A stretch of DNA of 64,000 nucleotides from Dyella terrae (GCF_004322705.1 NZ_SIZZ01000001.1:1488001-1552000), one strand, 5' to 3'. Positions 33,076-42,826 are shown, counted from the first letter of the stretch. Program-made: numbers and translations. Notes: generated from the sequence alone by a model not told the origin.

Positions 33076-33636
33076 ATGAACGAGTATGGCGTTGTCATCG
33101 CACCCGCGACCGTGCAATTCGAACGACTCTTGCCCGGCCCGATCGAGCGCGTGTGGAGTTACCTGATCGAATCGGAGAAGCGCCGCCTGTGGCTGGCGTC
33201 CGGAGTCATCGAGGAGCACGTTGGCGGAAAGGTCGTCCATGTCTGGCGCAACAACGAACTGACCAAGGACGACACCACGCCGCCGGCAGGCTATGAAGAC
33301 GGCGGCAAGGAACATCGCATGGAAGGCCAGGTCACGGCGTATGACGAACCTTACCTGCTGGCCTACACCTGGCAGATGTGTAGCGGCGAGGGCGAAGCTT
33401 CCGAGGTGCGCTATGAGCTGACACCACAAGGCGATGAGGTGCTGCTGAAACTCACGCACTCGCGCCTGCCGGATACGAAGGCCGTGCTCAGCGTGTCCGG
33501 TGGCTGGCATTCCCACCTGGATGTGCTGGAGGCGCATCTCAACGAACGCGAACCGAGCGGCTTCTGGAAAAACTTCACGCGCCTCAATCGCGAGTACTCG
33601 CACCGCATCGGCATCGCCACACCGCCGTCGATGTAA
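33076..33636 (+). CDS. SRPBCC/AHSA1-family protein
   Basis: This 186-residue START-like ligand-binding fold protein is of the activator-of-Hsp90-ATPase-1 homologue family. The typical opening FERLLPGPIERVWSYLIESEKRRLWLASG is followed by beta-strands around EHRMEGQVTAYDEPYLLAYTW, SEVRYELTP and VLLKLTHSRL, and the long C-terminal helix SGGWHSHLDVLEAHLN. It sits in an operon with the ArsR repressor; GGAGG precedes the ATG. Members of such pairs are thought to bind or modify small hydrophobic molecules, but no ligand can be named from the sequence. Confidence 0.85.
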   Translation: MNEYGVVIAPATVQFERLLPGPIERVWSYLIESEKRRLWLASGVIEEHVGGKVVHVWRNNELTKDDTTPPAGYEDGGKEHRMEGQVTAYDEPYLLAYTWQMCSGEGEASEVRYELTPQGDEVLLKLTHSRLPDTKAVLSVSGGWHSHLDVLEAHLNEREPSGFWKNFTRLNREYSHRIGIATPPSM

Positions 33637-33741
33637 GGCACCCGGGTTCGCTTGCCTGCGACGGCAGGCAGGCGAACCGATTTGTGCGCGTGCCCCCTCC
33701 GGGCCTCGACGCCATCGCCGCATGCCGCTAACGTCGGCGGT

Positions 33742-34398
33742 ATGACCCATCTGCTCATCGCCGACGACCACCCACTCTATCGCGCAGCCCTTCAACAGGC
33801 GGTGCGCGAAAGCCTGGGCGAATGCTGCGTGCATGAGGCAGCCGACCTGCCGGGAGTGCTTGCCACGCTCGGTGCCGAACCCGACATCGAACTGGTCCTT
33901 CTCGACCTCAACATGCCCGGAGCACAGGGGCTTTCCGGCCTCGCGGCATTGCGCGGACAGTTCCCGTCTGTCGCGGTGCTGGTGGTATCAGCACACGACG
34001 AACCCCGCGTGGTCCGCCGCGTGCTCGATCATGGTGCCGCCGGTTTCATCGCCAAAAGTGCCAGCACGGCGGACATAGGCCAGGCCGTGCGAACCGTGCT
34101 CGATTGCGGCACCTGGCTTCCGCCCGAACTCGCCCGCGCCGTCGCCGCCCTGCCCGCCGATGCGGCCGACGCGGATCTCGCTTCGCGACTGGCACGCCTG
34201 ACGGAACAGCAGTACCGCGTACTGGCCCTGCTCGCCGAAGGTTTGCTCAACAAGCAGATCGCCGACCGCCTGACGATCCAGGAGCGCACGGTCAAGGCGC
34301 ACGTCACCGCGATCTTCGAGAAACTCGGCGTGCGAAATCGCACGCAGGCGAGCGTGTTGCTGAGATCGCTCGCGCTCGCCGAACCGGCGCTGGATTAA
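33742..34398 (+). CDS. CrbR/ErdR-like LuxR-type response regulator
   Basis: This 218-residue NarL/FixJ-type regulator has a receiver domain with the acidic pocket LLIADDHP, phospho-acceptor Asp55 in LVLLDLNMPGAQGLSGL and Lys in GFIAKSAS. A LuxR HTH follows near 150-210 (LTEQQYRVLALLAEGLLNKQIADRLTIQERTVKAHVTAIFEKLGV). It closely resembles ErdR/CrbR, which activates acetyl-CoA synthetase and acetate use. The convergent neighbour is an SSF-domain hybrid kinase of the CrbS kind, and their stop codons share TTAA (34395-34398). The target here is inferred, and no acs gene is in the window except prpE. The ATG at 33742 was set by family match. Confidence 0.82.
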   Translation: MTHLLIADDHPLYRAALQQAVRESLGECCVHEAADLPGVLATLGAEPDIELVLLDLNMPGAQGLSGLAALRGQFPSVAVLVVSAHDEPRVVRRVLDHGAAGFIAKSASTADIGQAVRTVLDCGTWLPPELARAVAALPADAADADLASRLARLTEQQYRVLALLAEGLLNKQIADRLTIQERTVKAHVTAIFEKLGVRNRTQASVLLRSLALAEPALD

Positions 34399-37300
34399 CC
34401 GGCCCGCTGGGCGACGGCCACGCGCTGGAGCACCTGCCGCAATGCCAGGGGTTTAAGGGGTTTGTAGAGCACGCCGAGCCCACGCTCCTGCAAACGCAGC
34501 CTCAGCTCGCCATCGCGATCGGCCGTGAGGATGACCGTCGGCACGCCTCGCGCTTCATCGCCCAGTGATCCCAGTACGTCAACGCCGTTCTGCCCGGCAT
34601 CAAGGTGGTAATCGAAAATATGCAGGTCCGGCACCCATGGCACCGCGCGTGCCTGATCGGCGGTGCGGGCGGCATGAACCTGCCATCCCCACCCCGAGAG
34701 CAAAGCCGTAAGCGCAGCCAGCGCCGCCGGCTCGTTGTCCAGCACGAGGGCACGGCCTGCAGGCACGCTTTGGGGCGACTCGGCGACCGCCGGTGCAACG
34801 GCACGCGCATCGACCAGAGGCACGGCGATCTCGAACACGCTGCCCTTGCCGGGCCACGAACGCAGCGCCAACTCATGCCCCAACAAGGCAGCCATGCGTT
34901 GGGCGATCGACAACCCCAGCCCCAACCCCTGCCCGCCCGCGGTGCTCCCGCGTCGGAACTCGTCGAAGATCCACTGGCGCTCTTCGGCCGCAATGCCCGG
35001 GCCGGTATCCCATACCTGCAAAAGGCAACGATCTCCCTCGCGTCGCACGCCGAGGAGCACGCTGCCGTGCTCGGCATAACGCAGCGCATTGGAGAGAAAA
35101 TTCTGCAACACCCGTCGAAGCAACTGCGGATCGGAATGCGCCCAGCGGTGACTGCGGACCACGCGGAAACGGATACCCCGCTCCATGGCCAGCGCTCCAA
35201 ATTCGGCAGCCAGCGGATCCAGCACATCGGCCAGCGCGAAGTCACGCGGTTGCGGGTGCAGGCGACCACCATCCAGTCGCGCCATGTCGAGCAAGCCGGC
35301 CAGCAAGCCTTCGGTCGCCGACAGCGCGCCATTGAGGTGGCGCGCCGTATCGCTGCCGCCGGTCCGTTCGGCCAGCGCATGGGCAAACAACTGCGCGGCG
35401 TGGAGCGGTTGCATCAGGTCATGACTGACGGCGGCGAGGAAACGGCTCTTCGCGGCATTGGCGTGCTGGGCATCTTCCGTGGCGATCACCAACGCCCGCG
35501 TGCGTTCGTCGACACGTTGCTCCAGCGTCTCGTTCGAACGCCTGAGCGCATCCTCCGCGCGCCGGAACGCCGTGACGTCGGTAAATGTCGCCACGAAGCC
35601 GCCGCCCGGCATAGGATTGCCGCGAATTTCCACCACCGTTCCATCGGGGAAGCGGCGCTCGGAAAGGTGGCGCGTGCCCGCGCGCATATGCGTCAGACGA
35701 CGCTGCACGCGATCCTCGACCTCACCATCGCCGATCATGCCGCGATCGATGTTGTATCGCGTGAGGTCAGCCACCGGACGACCTACCTGCAACATCGCCG
35801 CCGGATAGCCAAACAAACTTGCATAGCGAGCATTCCACGCCACCAGTCGCAATTCGGCATCGACCACGCAAATGCCCTGGCTCATGTTTTCGAGCGCCGC
35901 TTCGAGTACCCGTTGGTTGAAGCGCAGATCCTGCGCCGCCTCACCGACGATGGCCGCGACCGTGTCGATTTCTTCCCGGCGCTGCTGGCGCACGACTTCG
36001 AGCAACAAGCGAGCGGATGCCGCACCGATCACGGCAGCGAGATCGTGCTCGACTTCCGCCACGCGCGTGGCACCGGCCAGGCCCTGCGTCGGCGCATCGG
36101 CAAAAAGATAGTTGACGCGATCGGCGGGCAAGAAGCGCGATGCAAGGGCGCGAAGTTCCGCAACGCCGATCCCGCCGATGTCCGCCGGCCGGCTCGCCTG
36201 CGCGATGCGCGAATTGGCGATGGCCATCATGGTCACGATGTTCACGGCAAGACTGACAACCACGGCACGGCCGAGGCGACTCCAGTCCTCCAACCCCGCG
36301 AAACCATCGGGCGAGAGCCAGCGCCACCCGAGGGGACCGTCGTGCAGCCACGTCGGCCCGTGCGGCATCAGCGCAGGCAACAGGACGTACAGCCAAACCA
36401 GCGTGCCGGCAGCGAGTCCCGCAGCGACGGCCCGCGCACCCCACTGCGGACGGTATACCGCCGCCAGCAAGGCAGGTGCGAGGCCGGCAAGCGCCGAGAA
36501 TGAGATCGCGCCAATGTCGGCAAGAACATCGTTGCGCGCCAGAACACGGCTATAGGCCCAGGCGAGCAAGATCACCATCACGATGGCGACGCGACGCTGA
36601 TTGATCACTTCGCCGCGCAGGTCGCCCCCTTCTTCACGCGCCCATCCCGCGCGTACGCGCAGGGGCGCGATGAAGTGATTGACGACCATCAGGCTCAGCG
36701 CGAGCGTCGCTACGACGACCATGCTGGTCGCCGCACTGAGGCCACCAAGGAAGGCCATCAGCGCCAGCCCGTGCTGACCGCGCGCCATCGGCAAGGCCAG
36801 CACGTAAAGATCGGACGGCACCCCGCTGGGCCCAAGCCACGCGTCGCCCAGTCGAGCCAGCGGCAGGATTGGCAGCGAGATGAGCAGCATGTAAAGCGGA
36901 AACAGCCAGCGCGCGGTGCGCAGGTGCGAACTGTCGCGACACTCGACCACGCCTGCGTGGAACTGGTGCGGCAAGGTAAACATCGCCAGCGCACCGAGCA
37001 GGATCATGGCCGGGAACCCGGAGCTGTCACGCGGCACGTCGGCGGCGATGCGAGCCCCTTCAGGCAAGGGCGCAAACAGCAGCGAACCCAAAGCGAGCAT
37101 GGCCGCCAGCTTGAACAGCGACTCGAATGCCATCGCCAGGACGAGGCCGCGGTTGTGGGCCATCGCGGAGGCGCGGCGCGTACCGAACAGCATGGCGAAC
37201 AAAGCCATCAGCAAGGCGACATAGAGGGCGCTGTCTTCCCACGGTGCCGACTCGGTCACCTGCCCCACGCTCAGCATCGCAAAGCTCATGGCCACGGCTT

Positions 37301-37703
37301 TGAGCTGCAGTGCGATGTATGGAACGATGCCAACCAGCATGACGATCGTGACGAGCGCCGCGAGGCCGGAATGGCGACCCAGGCGCACGGCGATCAGGTC
37401 GGCAATCGAGCCGGCGTTGTAGTCGCGCGCAAGCTGCACCAGGCGCCGCAGTACGCCGATGCCGAGGAAGTACATCAAGATCGCGCCGACGAAGGTCGGG
37501 GGCAGCCACCAGCCGGAGCGGCTGGCCTGGGTTACCGTGCCGTAGAAGGTCCAGGAGGTGCAGTGGATGGCGAGCGACAGGGCGTAGACGATGGCCCAGC
37601 GCTTTTCGAGCAGAGCGGGTTTGCGTTCGCCTAGGATGGCGACGCCGAAGAGCAGGCCGAGCCAGACAAGGGCGGCGGCGGCAATGGTCGTGGCGGTCAG
37701 CAT
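34395..37703 (-). CDS. CrbS-like hybrid sensor kinase with Na+/solute symporter domain
   Basis: This 1102-residue membrane sensor starts with a sodium/solute-symporter-like region of about 13 helices (roughly 1-510). A PAS domain (about 600-710, ENMSQGICVVDAELRLVAWN) follows, then a histidine kinase with H-box FLAAVSHDLMQPLHAAQLFA (His761), N-box LQNFLSNALRYAEHG and G-boxes DTGPGIAAEE and GLGLGLSIAQRMA. A C-terminal receiver ends the protein (Asp1031 in HIFDYHLD). This SSF-PAS-HK-REC order is that of CrbS/MxtR, the partner of CrbR/ErdR in acetate regulation. The start at ATG 37703 avoids the palindromic repeat overlapping the in-frame ATG at 37754; no clear Shine-Dalgarno is seen. It is convergent with the crbR-like gene. 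Confidence 0.85.
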   Translation of the reverse strand: MLTATTIAAAALVWLGLLFGVAILGERKPALLEKRWAIVYALSLAIHCTSWTFYGTVTQASRSGWWLPPTFVGAILMYFLGIGVLRRLVQLARDYNAGSIADLIAVRLGRHSGLAALVTIVMLVGIVPYIALQLKAVAMSFAMLSVGQVTESAPWEDSALYVALLMALFAMLFGTRRASAMAHNRGLVLAMAFESLFKLAAMLALGSLLFAPLPEGARIAADVPRDSSGFPAMILLGALAMFTLPHQFHAGVVECRDSSHLRTARWLFPLYMLLISLPILPLARLGDAWLGPSGVPSDLYVLALPMARGQHGLALMAFLGGLSAATSMVVVATLALSLMVVNHFIAPLRVRAGWAREEGGDLRGEVINQRRVAIVMVILLAWAYSRVLARNDVLADIGAISFSALAGLAPALLAAVYRPQWGARAVAAGLAAGTLVWLYVLLPALMPHGPTWLHDGPLGWRWLSPDGFAGLEDWSRLGRAVVVSLAVNIVTMMAIANSRIAQASRPADIGGIGVAELRALASRFLPADRVNYLFADAPTQGLAGATRVAEVEHDLAAVIGAASARLLLEVVRQQRREEIDTVAAIVGEAAQDLRFNQRVLEAALENMSQGICVVDAELRLVAWNARYASLFGYPAAMLQVGRPVADLTRYNIDRGMIGDGEVEDRVQRRLTHMRAGTRHLSERRFPDGTVVEIRGNPMPGGGFVATFTDVTAFRRAEDALRRSNETLEQRVDERTRALVIATEDAQHANAAKSRFLAAVSHDLMQPLHAAQLFAHALAERTGGSDTARHLNGALSATEGLLAGLLDMARLDGGRLHPQPRDFALADVLDPLAAEFGALAMERGIRFRVVRSHRWAHSDPQLLRRVLQNFLSNALRYAEHGSVLLGVRREGDRCLLQVWDTGPGIAAEERQWIFDEFRRGSTAGGQGLGLGLSIAQRMAALLGHELALRSWPGKGSVFEIAVPLVDARAVAPAVAESPQSVPAGRALVLDNEPAALAALTALLSGWGWQVHAARTADQARAVPWVPDLHIFDYHLDAGQNGVDVLGSLGDEARGVPTVILTADRDGELRLRLQERGLGVLYKPLKPLALRQVLQRVAVAQRAG

Positions 37704-37708
37704 GGAGC

Positions 37709-37786
37709 GCGGTGAACGGCTAACCGTGAACAGTGCGCGGGAAAGAGCCGGCAAAACTCAGCGCGGCCTCTTTCCCATCGCGTGAC
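37709..37786. repeat. Degenerate palindromic intergenic repeat, copy D
   Basis: GGTGAACGGCTAACCGTGAACAG followed by CGCGGGAAAGAGCC and the complementary CCTCTTTCCCATCGCG forms a partial inverted repeat with the same GTGAAC core as the other copies. It lies between the esterase and the hybrid kinase gene. Confidence 0.4.
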
Positions 37787-37806
37787 CGAAGCTTCGCAAC
37801 GGCGAC

Positions 37807-38832
37807 TCACGAACGTGGCGGCAGTCCCAACGCCTCCATCGCGCGCACCAGCCAGCGCAGCTGCACGCCCTGGCGGCTGTCGTAGTTCGTGCCCGAGTAT
37901 CCCCACCAATCCCAACATGCCTGCGGATTCAAAGGCGCCATGCTGGCGCGGGTCTGAGGATACAGGACGGCTACGTCATACGCGTCGGCCCAGCGATTGA
38001 AGCCGGCATCCTTGACGAACGACTCGCCGACGGCCGTGGCGTTCTGCTTGCAGCCATGGAAGGCCACCACCAGGCCGCAGGGCTTGCCGGCGAGGCAGGC
38101 CTTCGGCACATAGACGTAGCCTTCGTCGGCGAGGAACGCATCGGCGCCATCCGGACGATAGGTGTTCTGGTTGAACTTGCGCAGTTCACCCTTGGCCTCG
38201 GTCGCGGCATGCGGCGGCTTGCCGAACAGCCGGGCGAAGATTTCGCCAGCGGCATCGAAACCGCAATGGCCGAGGTACGGCGCCACTGACTTGTCGCAGT
38301 CATCACCGGTGGCCGCGATCGGCAGGTTGTGCGCGAAAGGGCGTGCGCCGTCGTCATGCACCTGCATGCCCTTCAACGCTGGATCGCTGTCGCGCAGTTG
38401 CTCGTAGAACTTTGCACCCGCCTCGGCCACGGCCGGCGCGACCAGGGCATCGTCCTTGCCGTGGAGGAGATAGACGCGGCTGTGCGCCAAAGCACTCAAT
38501 GACCCAATGTCACCTGCCTTCGCACGCTGGGTGGCCGACGCCACCAGCGCTGCGACATCCGGTGCAGGCGTGCCCTTCATGCACGCGGTCAGCGCGGTTT
38601 CCAGCTTGCCGCCCGCGCAGCCGTAAGGGCCGCCGGCAACCATCGCCACGCCACCGAATATGTCCGGATAGGCCATGTGCGCCTGGGTTGCCATGTAGGC
38701 ACCCGACGAGAGTCCCGTCACGGCGACACGATCCGCCTTGATCGTCAGCGCCGGCAGCTTGCCGGCCTCTTCCGCCGAGGCGGCCCAGGCCATGGCCAGG
38801 CCGGCCAGTACGATGATCCAACGGAGCTTCAT
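37807..38832 (-). CDS. PHB-depolymerase-family esterase, exported
   Basis: This 341-residue serine esterase of the extracellular/periplasmic PHB depolymerase (Esterase_phd) family has a signal peptide MKLRWIIVLAGLAMAWAASA. The lipase box is VTGLSSGAYMATQAHMAYP (Ser about 42), the Asp is in LLHGKDDALVAP, and VVAFHGCKQNA carries the oxyanion/His region. The family C-terminal stretch is NPQACWDWWGYSG.NYDSRQGVQ. No separate substrate-binding or linker domain follows, so it may act on short-chain or amorphous PHB or related esters. It sits next to the CrbS-like kinase and a TonB receptor, and a 3HB-oligomer hydrolase lies 5 kb away. Confidence 0.82.
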   Translation of the reverse strand: MKLRWIIVLAGLAMAWAASAEEAGKLPALTIKADRVAVTGLSSGAYMATQAHMAYPDIFGGVAMVAGGPYGCAGGKLETALTACMKGTPAPDVAALVASATQRAKAGDIGSLSALAHSRVYLLHGKDDALVAPAVAEAGAKFYEQLRDSDPALKGMQVHDDGARPFAHNLPIAATGDDCDKSVAPYLGHCGFDAAGEIFARLFGKPPHAATEAKGELRKFNQNTYRPDGADAFLADEGYVYVPKACLAGKPCGLVVAFHGCKQNATAVGESFVKDAGFNRWADAYDVAVLYPQTRASMAPLNPQACWDWWGYSGTNYDSRQGVQLRWLVRAMEALGLPPRS

Positions 38833-38891
38833 GATGTGTCTTCCCTAATCCAAAAAAATGGCGCCGGGCCACCGCGGCCCGGCGCTGGGGA

Positions 38892-41180
38892 TCAGAAGTT
38901 ATAGCGCGCGCTGACGTACCAGTTGCGCGGCATGCCGTAGTACGCCGTGCGAATGTTGCCCACGCTGGAGAACTCCTGTCCGTCGGTCTTGTACACCTTG
39001 TCGGTCAGGTTGCGCACGCCCGCGCGGAACTGCCAGTGGCCGTCCATCGAATCGTAGATGCCGAACAGGCCGACCAGGCTGTACGCCTTCTGGCTGAGCG
39101 CGCTGTAGTTGTCGACGCTGAGCCAGGTCTCGCCGCGATACGACCAATCCGCACCCACCGTGATGGTGCCGGCGTCGGGCAGGTTGAAGCTCTGCGACGC
39201 GGCCAGTCGGCTGGTCCACTTGGGCGAGAACGGCACGTGCTTGTGGAGGTTCGGGTTGTACTGCGGATCGGTCGGATCCAGGCGATGGTCATCGAACTTG
39301 GCGTAACGCGCCTTCAGGTAACCGACCTGGGCCTGCAGGCGCAGGCCTTCACCGAGCACGGCGGCACCTTCGAATTCCACGCCGTCCATCTTGAGCTTGG
39401 CGGCGTTGATGACCGGGAAGGCAAAAGTCGGCGTGATCGACCCCGGATTCTGGATCTCGGACACGCGTGCCTGGAAATCCTTGTAGTCACTGTGGAACGC
39501 AGCCACGTTGGCCTGCAGGCGGTTGTCCTCCGAGCGCCACTTCAGGCCCAGCTCGTAGGTCCACACATATTCCGGGTTGTACTCGGGGTTCTTCGCTTCG
39601 TTGACGTCATTGGCGCGACCGTTGAAACCACCGGCCTTGTAACCGCGACTGGCCGAGAGGTAGACCATGGTCTGCGGATCGACTTGCTTCTGCAGGCTGA
39701 TGGTCGGCGTCCAGGCGGTCCAGGTCTTGCTCTTGTCGAGCGCGACGGTACCGTTGAGCGCGGTGAACGGCACGCCCCAGAAGGTGCTGGTGGTGCGGTA
39801 GTAATCCTTGTCGTCGCTGCTGTAACGCAGACCGGCGGCGAGCGTCCAGCTCGGCACGAACTGCCAGTTCACGTGGGCGAAACCGGCCCAGCTGGTGGTG
39901 GTCAGGTCGTCATCGATGGTGCGCAGGAAATTGATGCGATTGCCGGCGATGGCGAACAGGTCATCGGCGTAGGCTTCCTGGTGTGACGGCACCTGTTCAC
40001 GCATGTAGAACAGGCCATACACCGCCTGCAGGTTGCTGCCGTTGTCGTACTGCAGCTGCAGTTCCTGGCTGGCCTGCTTCTGGTGGAAGTTCACCTGCAC
40101 GTCGCCAAGCTGGTACTGGGACGCATCGATGTCGATGTACGACTCGCTGTTGAGCTTGCGGTAAGCGCTGATGCTCTTGAGCGACCAGCGATCATCCATC
40201 TTCCAGGTCATGTTGAGGGCGGCACCTTCGTGCTTGAGCTTCTGGCCCTTGTCGGGGTCGAACGAGGTGCGCGACTGGAAGTTGTACTTCTCGTCGAGAT
40301 TCGGCTGCAGCAACGTCACCGAACCCAGAACCAGGTCGGTGCGCTTGAGCGGCGAGACCGGCTGGCCCAGGGTCAGGCCCGTGTCCTGCCGGGTGTAATC
40401 GAGCGCGAGCACGGCGTCGAAGTTATCCGACGGATGAAAGCGCAGCTTGCCGCGCACCGACTTGGTGTCTTCATCGTTGTACTTGTGACCGTTCGACGGA
40501 TCGGTGACATAGCCATCCGTCTTGGTGGCGGCACCGGCGATGGATGCCGACCATGCGCCACCGAGTCCACCGCTCAGGTAAAACTTGCCTTCGCGGCGGC
40601 CATAGTTACCCGCCGTGACTTCCGCACTGCCTTCCGTCTGCTCCGTCGGATTGCGGGTCACCACCTTCACCGCACCGCCCGTGGAGTTCTTGCCGTAGAG
40701 CGTGCCCTGCGGGCCGCGCAGCACTTCGACGCGGTCCACGTCGAACAGGCTGATCAGCGCACCCTGAATGCGCGAGTAGTACACGTCATCGACGTACATG
40801 CCGACGCCGGGATCAAAAGTCTGCAGCGCGTCGGGCTGACCGACGCCACGGATGAAGATGTTCACCGCCGACGACGAGCCGCGACCCTGCACGATGTTGA
40901 GGTTGGGTACCGCGCCCTGCAGGCCGTCGATGTTGAACGCCTGGAGGTCGCGCAGGTCTTCGCCACTGAAGGCGGTGATGGCGACCGGTACCTTCTCCAT
41001 GTTTTCATCGCGGCGACGCGCGCTGACGGTGATCTCCTCGAGCTGCTTGGCCTCGGTCTTCTTCGCGGCGGTCGGCGCCGCGTTGTTATCGCCCGACTGC
41101 GGCGCTTCCTGTGCATACAGCGGAACGCAGGCCAGACCCGCCACCATGCCAATCGCCAGACTCAAACGCGTGCGCTTCAT
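38892..41180 (-). CDS. TonB-dependent outer membrane receptor
   Basis: This 762-residue TonB-dependent receptor has a signal peptide (MKRTRLSLAIGMVAGLACVPLYAQ), a TonB-box-like ITVSARRRDENMEKVPVAITAF, a plug domain (about 55-165, VEVLRGPQGTLYGKNSTGGAVKVVT) and a 22-stranded-type barrel ending in YVSARYNF. It belongs to the broad class with short loops and no secretin/STN domain. The substrate cannot be read from sequence. Neighbouring PHB esterase and GntP permease genes suggest a carbon-source ligand rather than a siderophore (weak inference). GGGGGA precedes the ATG at 41180. Confidence 0.92.
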   Translation of the reverse strand: MKRTRLSLAIGMVAGLACVPLYAQEAPQSGDNNAAPTAAKKTEAKQLEEITVSARRRDENMEKVPVAITAFSGEDLRDLQAFNIDGLQGAVPNLNIVQGRGSSSAVNIFIRGVGQPDALQTFDPGVGMYVDDVYYSRIQGALISLFDVDRVEVLRGPQGTLYGKNSTGGAVKVVTRNPTEQTEGSAEVTAGNYGRREGKFYLSGGLGGAWSASIAGAATKTDGYVTDPSNGHKYNDEDTKSVRGKLRFHPSDNFDAVLALDYTRQDTGLTLGQPVSPLKRTDLVLGSVTLLQPNLDEKYNFQSRTSFDPDKGQKLKHEGAALNMTWKMDDRWSLKSISAYRKLNSESYIDIDASQYQLGDVQVNFHQKQASQELQLQYDNGSNLQAVYGLFYMREQVPSHQEAYADDLFAIAGNRINFLRTIDDDLTTTSWAGFAHVNWQFVPSWTLAAGLRYSSDDKDYYRTTSTFWGVPFTALNGTVALDKSKTWTAWTPTISLQKQVDPQTMVYLSASRGYKAGGFNGRANDVNEAKNPEYNPEYVWTYELGLKWRSEDNRLQANVAAFHSDYKDFQARVSEIQNPGSITPTFAFPVINAAKLKMDGVEFEGAAVLGEGLRLQAQVGYLKARYAKFDDHRLDPTDPQYNPNLHKHVPFSPKWTSRLAASQSFNLPDAGTITVGADWSYRGETWLSVDNYSALSQKAYSLVGLFGIYDSMDGHWQFRAGVRNLTDKVYKTDGQEFSSVGNIRTAYYGMPRNWYVSARYNF

Positions 41181-41347
41181 GATTCCCCCAACGGTAAGGA
41201 GCACCCTCACCCAGGATGCCGATGCTGCCGACTTTAGGCAGAGGCCGCGAACCGGGCACTTGTACCTTCGTACAGTGCCGTGACTGACGGCACATCCGGA
41301 TACTCGCCACCTATCGTGTTTCAGGTGCGCAGCGAGGTAGTGTCCCC

Positions 41348-42745
41348 ATGGCGTTTGTGATTGTGCTGGCCGCGCTTTGCTTCCTGATGTATGCGGCCTA
41401 CCGCGGCTACAGCGTCATCCTGTTCGCGCCGATCGCCGCCCTGGGCGCGGTGTTGCTGACCGATCCGTCACTGGTCGCCCCGATGTTCACCGGCTTGTTC
41501 ATGGACAAGATGGTGGGGTTTCTCAAACTCTACTTCCCGGTATTCATGCTGGGCGCGGTGTTCGGGAAGCTGATTGAAATCTCGGGATTCTCCAAGTCGA
41601 TCGTCGCGGCCACCATTGGCCTGGTCGGGCGCAGTCGCGCGATGCTGTCGATCGTGCTGGTCTGCGCGCTACTCACCTACGGCGGTGTGTCGCTGTTCGT
41701 CGTGGTCTTCGCCGTCTATCCCTTCGCGGCGGAGCTTTTCCGCCAGGCCGGCATCCCGAAGCGATTGATTCCCGGCACCATCGCGCTGGGCGCCTTTACC
41801 TTCACGATGGATTCCCTGCCGGGCACGCCGCAGATCCAGAACATCATTCCTACGTCGTTTTTCGGAACGACAGCCTGGGCCGCGCCCTGGCTGGGCACCC
41901 TGGGCGCGGGCTTCATCCTTCTTGTCGGTCTGGCCTATCTGGAGTGGCGTCGTCGCGCGGCGGCGGCCGCAGGCGAGGGATACGGCACGGACCTGGTCAA
42001 CGAGCCGGCGCCTTTCGAAGACGAGCGACTGGCGCATCCTTTGATCGCCTTGCTTCCGCTGGTGCTTGTGGGCGTGGCCAACAAGCTGCTTGCCGACGCA
42101 TTGCCCCGCTGGTACGGCGAGACGCAGGCGTTTGTGCCGGCCGTCATCGGCGATGCGAAGCCGGTGGTCCAGGAAGTGTCGAAACTGGCAGCGGTATGGG
42201 CCGTGGAAGGTGCGCTGCTGCTGGGCATTCTTTGCGTGCTCGCGTTCGCCTGGCGCGTGGTGTTCCAGCGATTCGCCGACGGCAGCAAGGCGGCTGTCGC
42301 GGGTGCCTTGCTGGCATCCATGAACACGGCTTCGGAGTATGGGTTTGGCGCCGTGATTGCCGCGCTCCCCGGTTTCCGCGTGATTGCCGATGCCCTGCAC
42401 CACATTCCCAACCCGCTGGTGAATCAGGCCGTGTCGGTCACCGCACTGGCCGGCATCACCGGTTCGGCCTCGGGCGGCATGAGCATTGCGCTCGCGGCCA
42501 TGGCCGAGACGTTCGTGCACAACGCCCAGGCAGCCGGCATACCGATGGACGTGCTCCATCGCGTCGCGGCGATGGCCTCCGGCGGGATGGACACCCTGCC
42601 GCACAACGGCGCGGTCATCACTCTTCTGGCCGTCACCGGGCTCACGCACCGGCAGTCCTACCGCGACATTTTCGCCATTACGCTGATCAAGACGGCCGCC
42701 GTGTTCGTGGTGATCGCGGCCTACTACCTCACCGGCATGGTCTGA
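41348..42745 (+). CDS. GntP-family permease, possibly for 3-hydroxybutyrate
   Basis: This 465-residue secondary transporter is of the gluconate:H+ symporter (GntP) family with about 12-14 helices. Recognisable stretches are LYFPVFMLGAVFGKLIEISGFS, TYGGVSLFVVVFAVYPFAAELFR, TFTMDSLPGTPQIQNIIPT and ALAGITGSASGGMSIALAAMAETF. Relatives with TPQIQNIIPT-type motifs are often annotated as D-beta-hydroxybutyrate permeases, which would suit the PHB-type esterase and 3HB-oligomer hydrolase nearby; the substrate is therefore inferred. It is transcribed away from the TonB receptor, sharing a 167-bp promoter region. Confidence 0.85.
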   Translation: MAFVIVLAALCFLMYAAYRGYSVILFAPIAALGAVLLTDPSLVAPMFTGLFMDKMVGFLKLYFPVFMLGAVFGKLIEISGFSKSIVAATIGLVGRSRAMLSIVLVCALLTYGGVSLFVVVFAVYPFAAELFRQAGIPKRLIPGTIALGAFTFTMDSLPGTPQIQNIIPTSFFGTTAWAAPWLGTLGAGFILLVGLAYLEWRRRAAAAAGEGYGTDLVNEPAPFEDERLAHPLIALLPLVLVGVANKLLADALPRWYGETQAFVPAVIGDAKPVVQEVSKLAAVWAVEGALLLGILCVLAFAWRVVFQRFADGSKAAVAGALLASMNTASEYGFGAVIAALPGFRVIADALHHIPNPLVNQAVSVTALAGITGSASGGMSIALAAMAETFVHNAQAAGIPMDVLHRVAAMASGGMDTLPHNGAVITLLAVTGLTHRQSYRDIFAITLIKTAAVFVVIAAYYLTGMV

Positions 42746-42826
42746 ACCCTCGTCACGTGCCAGAAGGCATGCATGGCACGGCACGCGTGGCGCTCGTTAT
42801 GATCGGGGCTTGCTCCCGGGGAAAGC

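Noticed and set aside
34605-36503. A 632-codon plus-strand frame inside the hybrid kinase gene
   Set aside because: It is opposite the kinase domains and has no family match; composition artefact.
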